From assembly GCA_023433445.1 (NCBI GenBank), contig JAEZCS010000090.1, positions 1 through 30,826 on the forward strand: a DNA stretch of 30,826 nucleotides. Reading direction: 5' to 3'. This document shows, piece after piece, positions 15,069 to 21,642 of the stretch; position 1 is the stretch's first letter; every line of letters starts with the position of its first letter. This DNA is from Pseudomonadota bacterium. Its GTDB lineage: Bacteria; Pseudomonadota; Alphaproteobacteria; Sphingomonadales; Sphingomonadaceae. The notes below the pieces were generated by a model that made no database searches, had not been told where the DNA came from, and saw only the letters and a program-made list of their open reading frames with translations. Made by a program: the position numbers and the translations under genes.

Positions 15069-15187
15069 CCTGCTCAACCCTAAATACACCGCGTGCATCA
15101 GCGGGGCAACGGCGGGGATCAACCCCGCACGCTTGTCAAAGCGGCGCATCTGTGGCGCTATGGGCGATGGCGCGGGAGGAGGCTAGG

Positions 15188-15436
15188 ATGGAATTACTGG
15201 GGTGGATCATTGTAGGGCTGCTGGCTGGAGCAATCGCCCGCCTGGTGATGCCTGGCCGTGATCCAAGTGGCTGCGTCGTGACCGTCCTGCTCGGGATAGC
15301 GGGGGCGCTCTTTGCTGCCTATGTCGGCCGTCTGCTTGGCGTTTATGAACCTGGGCAGCAGGCCAGCTTCCTCGCTGCGGTTCTGGGGTCAATCGCCGTG
15401 CTGGCAATTTACCGCTGGTTCACGCGGCGCGGCTGA
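15188..15436 (+). CDS. GlsB/YeaQ/YmgE-family stress-response membrane protein (copy 1)
   Basis: This 82-residue protein matches the transglycosylase-associated (YeaQ/YmgE/GlsB) family: about three hydrophobic helices with glycine-rich motifs, ELLGWIIVGLLAGAIARLVMPGRDPSGCVVTVLLGIAGALFAAYVGRLLG and a C-terminal segment LAAVLGSIAVLAIYRW. Members are small inner-membrane proteins, often induced by general stress, with no proven catalytic role. GGAGGA (15176-15181) directs the ATG at 15188 rather than the in-frame codon at 15152. It faces a second member of the family at 15528-15782, and both end at a shared terminator. Confidence 0.88.
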   Translation: MELLGWIIVGLLAGAIARLVMPGRDPSGCVVTVLLGIAGALFAAYVGRLLGVYEPGQQASFLAAVLGSIAVLAIYRWFTRRG

Positions 15437-15470
15437 ACTCTGTGGACCCGCCATTTACGACATATGACGA

Positions 15471-15500
15471 AAAGGGCTGCGTCGAAACGCAGCCCTTTTT
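15471..15500. terminator. Two-way intrinsic terminator between the two YeaQ/YmgE-family genes
   Basis: GGGCTGCGT (15474-15482) pairs perfectly with ACGCAGCCC (15487-15495) around the tetraloop CGAA. TTTTT follows, and an A-run precedes, so it works for both convergent genes. Confidence 0.93.
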
Positions 15501-15527
15501 ATACCCGCCAGCGGTGCTTTGGGTGGT

Positions 15528-15782
15528 TTACCGCACAGATCCGCGACGGACCAGGTTAACGATGGCAAGCAGCACGATCGCGCCCACCAGGGAAACAAGG
15601 AAGCTATAGAGCGTCAGGCCATCATTGATCGAACCGCCGCTGAAAATCAGGCCGCCGATAAACGCGCCGACGATGCCGACTACGATGTTCAGCAGAATGC
15701 CCTGCTGCGCATCGGTGCGCATGACCATGCTGGCAAGCCAGCCAATGATACCACCGACAACAAGCCACAAAATGATACCCAT
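15528..15782 (-). CDS. GlsB/YeaQ/YmgE-family membrane protein (copy 2)
   Basis: The 84-residue product is a second member of the same small membrane-protein family: MGIILWLVVGGIIGWLASMVMRTDAQQGILLNIVVGIVGAFIGGLIFSGG and a final hydrophobic helix FLVSLVGAIVLLAIVNLV ending in a basic tail. The conserved pattern GxIxGxLAxxxMRTDxQQGxxxNxxVGxxGAxxGG is closer to the usual family form than that of copy 1. The start at 15782 follows AAGGAG; a longer frame to 15932 has an unconvincing N-terminus. The two genes are convergent and may be an old duplication or independent members; identity between them is moderate at best. Confidence 0.9.
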   Translation of the reverse strand: MGIILWLVVGGIIGWLASMVMRTDAQQGILLNIVVGIVGAFIGGLIFSGGSINDGLTLYSFLVSLVGAIVLLAIVNLVRRGSVR

Positions 15783-15983
15783 TTCACACTCTCCTTGGAC
15801 CAGCGCCCCCAGCGGGTTGGCTGATCTATTTAACGGCGAAGTCGGCTTCGCGTTCCCTGAGAAATGTTTCTGGGTTGACAACGGCGGGTGAACTGGGACG
15901 CACGCCAAAAGAAAGAGCCGCCGAATCCACATCCGGCGGCATCTGATTGAAGCGTGTCCGGCGCGGGCCGGACAGCCATATCG

Positions 15984-16283
15984 TCAGTATTTTTGCTGTC
16001 GTTCGTAGAGCGACTTGTAATATTGGATCCGCGTCACGCGCAGGCCGTGCATGCCTGACCGGTCCACGGCGCGCTGCCATCCTGCGAATTCCTCCAGCGT
16101 CAGCGAATAACGCGCGCAGGCTTCATCGACCGTAAGCAGGCCTCCATTGACAGCGGCAACGACCTCAGCCTTGCGGCGGACGACCCAGCGCGTCGTGTTG
16201 GCAGGCGGCAGGCTCTCCAGAGTTAAGGGTTCCCCGAGCGGCCCGACGACCTGAGCAGGTCGGATTTTTTGATTTTCTATCAT
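15984..16283 (-). CDS. sciP: DUF1153 protein, CtrA inhibitor SciP
   Basis: The 99-residue protein matches SciP/DUF1153, a small helix-turn-helix protein that binds CtrA and blocks activation of CtrA-dependent promoters in Caulobacter. Key stretches are VVGPLGEPLTLESLPPANTTRWVVRRKAEVVAAVNGGLLTVDEACARYSLTLEEFAGWQRAVDRSGMHGLRVTRIQ. The conserved RWVxRRKAEVVxAVxGGLL block is complete. The ATG at 16283 is preferred to the GTG at 16295 because GAGGGTGAG precedes it. An inverted repeat GTTGCCG/CGGCAAC (16310-16316 and 16327-16333) lies just upstream. I see no clear TTAA-N7-TTAA CtrA box there. Confidence 0.93.
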   Translation of the reverse strand: MIENQKIRPAQVVGPLGEPLTLESLPPANTTRWVVRRKAEVVAAVNGGLLTVDEACARYSLTLEEFAGWQRAVDRSGMHGLRVTRIQYYKSLYERQQKY

Positions 16284-16390
16284 TCTCACCCTCAAAAAGC
16301 GGCACTGGCGTTGCCGAATTCAGCAGCGGCAACCGTTATGCGCGTCAGCCCTGAAGATCAGCTAAAGCGCCACGGTAAACGCCCCCTTCA

Positions 16391-16687
16391 TCATCCTTGT
16401 CCCACTCTTAAATGCTGTGCGATCAACGGGTTGAAGCTGCCCGTCGGACGCTCGGCTTCGATCATGCCGCTTGGACGTGGCGCGAACACTTCGGCCAAAT
16501 CCTGGATCCAGTCCCCCGTCTCATCCTGCCCCCGCAGGACTCCCGCAACCGCCTGCGCAGTCGGGCTGGCCGCCTGCTCCGCCGCCGAAGCGGCGCGCAG
16601 CAGAGGCCAGACCGGTGCGTGCGGCCGGCTAACGGGTCTGGCATTGGCGGGTTTAAGTCCACCTGCTCGAAGGAAACTGAAGTCCAT
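16391..16687 (-). CDS. Possible small hypothetical protein between sciP and mnmA
   Basis: The 528-nt gap from 16284 to 16811 has no recognisable gene. The best candidate is this 98-residue minus-strand frame, from MDFSFLRAGGLKPA to the end NPLIAQHLRVGQG. The middle has coding-like composition (GDWIQDLAEVFAPRPSG), but there is no good ribosome site before the ATG and I recognise no family. Other open frames here look worse. It may be a taxon-restricted protein or not a gene at all. Confidence 0.33.
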   Translation of the reverse strand: MDFSFLRAGGLKPANARPVSRPHAPVWPLLRAASAAEQAASPTAQAVAGVLRGQDETGDWIQDLAEVFAPRPSGMIEAERPTGSFNPLIAQHLRVGQG

Positions 16688-16811
16688 GGGGAGGACAGAT
16701 AGGGTAGAAAGGATAAAGTCCGGTAAACTGGCGCACCCGAAACGAAGCCTTGCAGGCAAAACGGTGGAATCCCGCTGGAATGCATCGCGTCTGGCGATTA
16801 TATGCGCGCCT

Positions 16812-17918
16812 ATGCAGCCCCAGTTTCAGTTGTCCGAACCGCTTGCGAAGCGGCGAATCGTCGTTGCCATGTCAGGCGGCGTGGATTCCAGCGTCGTCGC
16901 CGCTCTTGCAGCACGCACGGGTGCCGAAACGATCGGCGTCACCCTCCAGCTTTATGATCATGGCGCGGCCGTCGGACGCACCGGCAGCTGCTGCGCCGGG
17001 CAGGACATACGCGACGCGCGCGCCGTCGCCGACCGGATCGGCATCGCGCACTACGTCTTTGACTATGAAAGCCGATTTCGCGACTCCGTGATCGCGGACT
17101 TCGCCGATGAATATATGTCCGGGCGGACACCCATTCCCTGCGTCAAATGCAATATGGGGGTGAAGTTCACCGACCTGTTCCAGATTGCGCGCGACCTGGG
17201 TGCCGACTGTCTGGCGACGGGCCATTATGTCCGCCGCGTCGAAGGCGATCAGGGCGCCGAACTGCACCGGGCTGCGGATCCGGCGCGCGACCAGAGCTAT
17301 TTCCTCTTCGCCACGACGCAGGCTCAGCTTGATTATCTGCGCTTTCCGCTGGGTGGGCTGCCCAAGCCGCAGGTGCGCGAGATCGCGGCGGAGCTCGGCC
17401 TGTCGGTAGCGCTGAAGCCCGACAGTCAGGATATCTGCTTCGTTCCCGATGGCGATTATGCGGGGGTGGTGCGCAAGCTGCGCCCGGATGCCGACGAGGG
17501 CGGCGACATCATCCATGTCGATGGCCGCATTCTTGGCAGGCATAAGGGGCTGATTCACTACACCGTTGGTCAGCGCAAAGGGTTGGAAATTGGTGGACAG
17601 GCCGAACCGCTTTACGTCGTTCGCCTCGACGCCAGCGCAAAACGCGTGATCGTTGGACCCAAGGCCGCGCTGGCGGTGTCAGCGGCGCGACTGTCCGACA
17701 TCAACTGGCTGGGGGGCGATTTCAAAGGTCCGCTGACGGCCAAGGTGCGGTCCATGGCGAAGCCCGTCCCGGCTCGGCTGGAGGGGGATCGTCTGCTCTT
17801 CGACACGCCTGAATATGGAGTCGCGCCTGGACAGGCGGCCGTGCTCTACGCGGGCGACCGGGTGCTCGGCGGCGGCTGGATCGATGCCACCGAAGCGGCG
17901 TTGGCGCATGCCGCATGA
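16812..17918 (+). CDS. mnmA: tRNA 2-thiouridine(34) synthase MnmA
   Basis: MnmA adds sulfur to U34 of the tRNAs for Lys, Glu and Gln. The 368-residue product has the PP-loop AMSGGVDSSV at 19-28, the first catalytic cysteine C110 in TPIPCVKCNMGVKF, and the second, C209, in KPDSQDICFVPDGDY, followed by GLIHYTVGQRKGL and a C-terminal beta-barrel ending GGGWID. A longer frame reaches back to 16269, but the residues before 16812 are arginine- and cysteine-rich and do not resemble MnmA. The ATG at 16812 gives the normal family length. No strong ribosome site is visible. Confidence 0.95.
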   Translation: MQPQFQLSEPLAKRRIVVAMSGGVDSSVVAALAARTGAETIGVTLQLYDHGAAVGRTGSCCAGQDIRDARAVADRIGIAHYVFDYESRFRDSVIADFADEYMSGRTPIPCVKCNMGVKFTDLFQIARDLGADCLATGHYVRRVEGDQGAELHRAADPARDQSYFLFATTQAQLDYLRFPLGGLPKPQVREIAAELGLSVALKPDSQDICFVPDGDYAGVVRKLRPDADEGGDIIHVDGRILGRHKGLIHYTVGQRKGLEIGGQAEPLYVVRLDASAKRVIVGPKAALAVSAARLSDINWLGGDFKGPLTAKVRSMAKPVPARLEGDRLLFDTPEYGVAPGQAAVLYAGDRVLGGGWIDATEAALAHAA

Positions 17919-17959
17919 ATATTGTCCTTTATAGCGCGCGCGGCTAAGGCCCGCCGGTC

Positions 17960-18622
17960 ATGACTCGTCCGCTCACCCTTGCCATCCCGAAAGGCCGTAT
18001 CCTCGATGAGGCTCTGCCGATGCTCGCGCGCGTCGGCATAGAGCCGGAGGCGGAATTTCATGACAAGAAGAGCCGGGCGCTGCGCTTCGCCACCAATCGG
18101 CCTGACATTTCCATCATCCGTGTACGCGCCTTCGATGTTGCGACCTTCGTCGCCCATGGCGCGGCGCAGATCGGCATTGTGGGTTCTGACGTGGTGGATG
18201 AGTTCGACTATTCCGAACTTTATGCGCCGGTTGACCTCGACATCGGTCATTGCCGCCTGTCGGTCGCCGAACCCGTCGACCTTGCGGGCGAGGATGAGGC
18301 GGCGATGAGCCATGTGCGGGTCGCCACCAAATATCCCTATCTCACCCGCCGCTATTATGAGGCACGCGGTATTCAGGCGGAATGCGTGAAGCTGAACGGA
18401 GCGATGGAACTCGCGCCGTCGCTTGGCCTGTCGCGCCGGATCGTTGATCTCGTTTCATCGGGCGCGACGCTCAAGGCGAACGGGCTGGTCGAAACCCATG
18501 TCATCATGCAGGTGTCGGCCCGGCTGGTCGTCAATCGCGCCGCGTACAAGATGCGCTCGGCCGAACTGGCACCGTTGGTGGAAGGTTTCCGCAAGGCTGC
18601 AGGAGGCGGGGATGCCGCTTAG
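17960..18622 (+). CDS. hisG: ATP phosphoribosyltransferase, short form (HisG)
   Basis: HisG begins histidine synthesis by joining ATP and PRPP. At 220 residues this is the short form, without the C-terminal regulatory domain of the E. coli type. Motifs are LAIPKGRILDEALPML, RPDISIIRVRAFDVATFVAHGAAQIGIVGSDVVDE, and the PRPP-binding region VDLVSSGATLKANGLVE. Short HisG proteins depend on a HisZ regulatory partner, not encoded in the window. The last 11 nt overlap hisD, so the two are coupled. Gap to mnmA is 41 nt. Confidence 0.96.
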   Translation: MTRPLTLAIPKGRILDEALPMLARVGIEPEAEFHDKKSRALRFATNRPDISIIRVRAFDVATFVAHGAAQIGIVGSDVVDEFDYSELYAPVDLDIGHCRLSVAEPVDLAGEDEAAMSHVRVATKYPYLTRRYYEARGIQAECVKLNGAMELAPSLGLSRRIVDLVSSGATLKANGLVETHVIMQVSARLVVNRAAYKMRSAELAPLVEGFRKAAGGGDAA

Positions 18623-19901
18623 GCTCGACAGCCGTGACGCGGACTTCGCTGCCGCGTTCACTGCGCTGGTCGATGCCCGGCGCGAGGCGGATGAAGATGT
18701 GTCCCGCGATGTTGCGGCGATCCTGAAGCGCGTGCGCGCCGAGGGCGATGCCGCTCTCGCCGATTATACCAGCCGGTTCGACCGGCACGATCTGGCGGCC
18801 AGCGGCTGGGCGGTTACCCCCGCCGAGTGTCGCACGGCGCTGGACGGCATCTCTCCCGAACTGCGCGAAGCCCTCGAACTCGCGGCGGCGCGTATCACTG
18901 CTTATCATGAAAAGCAGAAGCCGCAGGATAGCGACGGCACCGACAGCGCTGGCGTGCGCCTCGGCGCGCGCTGGCGGCCGGTCGATGCGGCGGGACTCTA
19001 TGTACCGGGCGGCCGCGCGGCCTATCCAAGCTCGCTGCTGATGAACGTCATCCCCGCAAAGGTGGCTGGCGTGTCGCGCATCGCCATGGTGACGCCGACG
19101 CCCAATGGCGTGATCAACCCGCTGGTCCTCGCCGCTGCCAGCATCGCGGGCATTGAGGAAATATGGCGCGTCGGCGGGGCTCAGGCCGTTGCGGCGCTTG
19201 CCTATGGCACGGATCGGATCAAGCCGGTCGACGTCGTTACCGGACCCGGCAATGCGTGGGTCGCTGAGGCCAAGCGGCAATTATATGGCGTTGTCGGCAT
19301 CGACATGGTCGCTGGCCCATCCGAAATCGTTGTTGTAGCTGACGGGAAAAATGACCCGGACTGGATCGCCGCCGATCTGCTCAGCCAGTCCGAGCATGAT
19401 CCGACCAGCCAGTCTATCCTGTTCACGGACGACGCCTCTTTCGCCGACGCGGTTTCGGCGGCCGTGGAAAGACGCTTGCCGCTTCTCTCGACCCAGGCAG
19501 TTGCCACGACCAGTTGGGCGGCGAACGGCGCGATCATCCTTGTGCGCGACCTGGAAGAAGCCATGCCGCTGGTCAACCGCTTGGCGGCCGAACATCTGGA
19601 ACTGGCAGTGGATGATCCCGAAACCCTGTTTGCGCAGGTGCGCCATGCCGGATCGGTGTTCCTTGGTCGCATGACTCCTGAAGCGGTGGGCGATTATGTC
19701 GCAGGGCCGAACCATGTGCTGCCCACCGGTCGGCGCGCGCGTTTCTCCTCGGGGCTATCGGTACTCGACTTCATGAAGCGCACCAGCTTCCTCAGCCTTG
19801 ATCAGGCCGCGATCGATGCGATCGGCCCGGCGGCGGTCGCTCTGGCGGAAGCGGAAGGGCTGCCTGCGCACGCGGCCTCGGTGGCGGTGCGGCTGAGCTG
19901 A
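18612..19901 (+). CDS. hisD: Histidinol dehydrogenase
   Basis: HisD performs the last two steps of histidine synthesis, oxidising histidinol to histidine with NAD+. The 429-residue protein has the family order VDAAGLYVPGGRAAYPSSLLMN, GPGNAWVAEAKRQLYG, MVAGPSEIVVVAD, the zinc-binding LLSQSEHDPTSQSILFT, AEHLELAVDDP and GPNHVLPTGRRARFSSGLSVLDF. AGGAGG at 18601-18606, inside hisG, places the start at 18612; a longer frame to 18423 only reads hisG out of frame. The stop is followed by a long inverted repeat. Confidence 0.96.
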   Translation: MPLRLDSRDADFAAAFTALVDARREADEDVSRDVAAILKRVRAEGDAALADYTSRFDRHDLAASGWAVTPAECRTALDGISPELREALELAAARITAYHEKQKPQDSDGTDSAGVRLGARWRPVDAAGLYVPGGRAAYPSSLLMNVIPAKVAGVSRIAMVTPTPNGVINPLVLAAASIAGIEEIWRVGGAQAVAALAYGTDRIKPVDVVTGPGNAWVAEAKRQLYGVVGIDMVAGPSEIVVVADGKNDPDWIAADLLSQSEHDPTSQSILFTDDASFADAVSAAVERRLPLLSTQAVATTSWAANGAIILVRDLEEAMPLVNRLAAEHLELAVDDPETLFAQVRHAGSVFLGRMTPEAVGDYVAGPNHVLPTGRRARFSSGLSVLDFMKRTSFLSLDQAAIDAIGPAAVALAEAEGLPAHAASVAVRLS

Positions 19902-19908
19902 TCATTTT

Positions 19909-19972
19909 CCGTTCGGTTCGAGCCTGTCGAGAACCGGATGCGCAGGGTTCTCGACAGGCTCGAATGGAACGG
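19909..19972. repeat. Intergenic inverted repeat of the sphingomonad GAGCCTGTCGA type
   Basis: TTCGAGCCTGTCGAGAACC (19917-19935) pairs perfectly over 19 bp with 19946-19964 around the 10-nt loop GGATGCGCAG. CCGTTC (19909-19914) and GAACGG (19967-19972) add an outer 6-bp pairing. The whole 64-nt unit fills most of the gap between hisD and nusB. Elements with a GAGCCTGTCGA core beside CCGTTC are, from memory, very common between genes in sphingomonads. There is no T-run after it, so it is probably a dispersed repeat and transcript-stabilising hairpin, not an intrinsic terminator. Confidence 0.85.
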
Positions 19973-19986
19973 AATAAAAGACCTTT

Positions 19987-20433
19987 ATGAACGAACGCTC
20001 CAAATCCCGCTCCGCCGCCCGGCTCGCCGCGGTACAGGCGCTATATCAGCTGGAAATGGAAGGCACGCCGCTCAGCGTCCTGCTGCATGAATTCCATCAG
20101 CATCGACTGGGCGCGACGATCGAGGATGTGACCTATGCCGATGCAGAGGAAAGCTTCTTCGACGATATCGTGACCGGTGTGGACAAACGGCGCGAAGAGA
20201 TAGACGGGCTGATAACCGCCCGGCTTTCGAAGGGCTGGAGCCTCGAACGGCTCGACAAGCCGATGCGGCAGATCCTGCGCGCAGGCGCCTATGAGCTCAT
20301 CGCGCGCCGCGACGTGCCGACGGGCACCGTCATCAGCGAATATGTCGACGTGGCCCATGCCTTCTACGACAAGCGTGAAGCGGGCTTTGTGAACGGCCTG
20401 CTGGACGGCGTGGCGAAGGACGTACGCAAGTAA
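19987..20433 (+). CDS. nusB: Transcription antitermination factor NusB
   Basis: NusB binds boxA RNA with S10 in rRNA antitermination. The 148-residue all-helical protein starts RSAARLAAVQALYQLEMEGTPLS and ends with RQILRAGAYELIARRDVPTGTVISEYVDVAHAFYD followed by AGFVNGLLDGVAKDVRK, all typical. Length is normal. The ribosome site is weak. It is 85 nt after hisD across a hairpin repeat and 43 nt before thiL, a pairing common in Proteobacteria. In several relatives nusB follows ribH instead, so the local order has been rearranged. Confidence 0.96.
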   Translation: MNERSKSRSAARLAAVQALYQLEMEGTPLSVLLHEFHQHRLGATIEDVTYADAEESFFDDIVTGVDKRREEIDGLITARLSKGWSLERLDKPMRQILRAGAYELIARRDVPTGTVISEYVDVAHAFYDKREAGFVNGLLDGVAKDVRK

Positions 20434-20476
20434 CCAAAAGCTTCCCTTGGGTCTGAGGGCGAACGGAGGTCATCAT

Positions 20477-21391
20477 ATGTCCGCTGAATCCCGCTTTCTG
20501 ACCCTTCTCCGCCTGTTGGCCAATGATCCCGCCGCGCGCGGATTGCAGGATGATGTCGCGCTTTTGGACATGGGCAATTCGCGCCTCATCCTCACCAGCG
20601 ACACAATGGTCGAGGGTGTCCATTATCTTGCCGGGGATCCTGCCGCCGACATTGGCTGGAAGCTGGCAGCGGTCAACCTGTCCGACCTCGCCGCAAAGGG
20701 CGCGCGGCCGGTCGGCTGCCTGCTCAACTACGCGCTGTCAGGCGACGACGCATGGGATGCCGCCTTCCTCGAAGGATTGGGGGAGGCGCTCGGCCGTTAT
20801 GCGATGCCGCTATTGGGCGGCGATACGGTCAAGATGCCGCAAGGTAGCGCACGCAGTTACAGCCTGACCGCGATTGGCGAGGCAAGCGGGTCAGTCCCTG
20901 CCCGAAGCGGCGCGCAGGCGGGTGATCGCCTCTACCTTACCGGGCCAGTGGGCGACGCTGGGGCAGGTCTGGAATTGCTCCGGTCGACCCCTGCCGCGTC
21001 AGGGCCGCTGGTGGAGGCCTATCGACGCCCCAAGCCGCGCCTCGCGGAAGGGGCGCTGCTCGCGGGTCACGTGCATGCGATGATGGATGTGTCGGACGGG
21101 CTGCTGATCGACGCTGCGCGCATGGCGCAGGCCAGCGGGCTCGCCGTCGCTATCGATCATGTACCGTTGTCTTCCGCGCTGGAGCTTGTGAGCGGCGGCA
21201 GCACGGCAGCGCAGATAGCAGCCGCGCGCGCGGGCGATGATTATGAACTGCTATTCGCCATGCCATCCTCTGCCAAACCGCCGATAAGGGCCATTCCGGT
21301 GGGCAGTTTCTCCCCAGGGTCTGGCCTCACGTTGATGATCGACGGAGCGACAGTGCCGCTGCCCGACCGGCTCGGCTGGGAACATGACTGA
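20477..21391 (+). CDS. thiL: Thiamine-monophosphate kinase ThiL
   Basis: ThiL phosphorylates thiamine monophosphate to the active cofactor thiamine diphosphate. The 304-residue protein has the ATP-binding ESRFLTLL, LQDDVALLD, LTSDTMVEGVHYLAGDPAADIGWKLAAVNLSDLAAKGARPVG, GGDTVK and the AIR-synthase C-terminal domain with MMDVSDGLLIDAARMAQASG and RAGDDYELLFAMP. The start at 20477 follows GGAGGT (20465-20470) by six nt, better than an upstream in-frame start at 20447. The acidic ATP-binding residues are present, so it should be active. Confidence 0.96.
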   Translation: MSAESRFLTLLRLLANDPAARGLQDDVALLDMGNSRLILTSDTMVEGVHYLAGDPAADIGWKLAAVNLSDLAAKGARPVGCLLNYALSGDDAWDAAFLEGLGEALGRYAMPLLGGDTVKMPQGSARSYSLTAIGEASGSVPARSGAQAGDRLYLTGPVGDAGAGLELLRSTPAASGPLVEAYRRPKPRLAEGALLAGHVHAMMDVSDGLLIDAARMAQASGLAVAIDHVPLSSALELVSGGSTAAQIAAARAGDDYELLFAMPSSAKPPIRAIPVGSFSPGSGLTLMIDGATVPLPDRLGWEHD

Positions 21392-21642
21392 AAGCTCAGC
21401 GCGCAACAGCTTGATTCAGGCGCGTTTCGTAACGGCTTGACGCCGCTCTTCCTGCCTGTAGCTTCGCGCCATCCTTTTCTCAGCCCGGTTGGACGTAATC
21501 ATGTCCGTGACCTTGACGCTGATTGATGCGGTGCCCGACGCCGGATGTGTGAATTCCGGCCGCCCGCCTTCGTGCCTTTCGCTCGCCCGTTTTTCCCTGC
21601 GGAGCGGCCGATGATAGGAAAAACAGGGGGAGAGGAATATCC

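Noticed and set aside
16284..16420. CtrA binding box or GAnTC methylation sites before sciP
   Set aside because: Only a single TTAA and no GAnTC were found in this stretch; GAATTC at 16316-16321 is not a GAnTC site.
16269..16811. N-terminal extension of mnmA by 181 residues
   Set aside because: The added residues do not resemble MnmA and are rich in Arg, Cys and Ser; the start at 16812 gives the normal family length.
19936..19986. Intrinsic terminator for hisD
   Set aside because: The stem is strong, but no T-run follows, and nusB starts 14 nt after the outer stem; a repeat is a better explanation.
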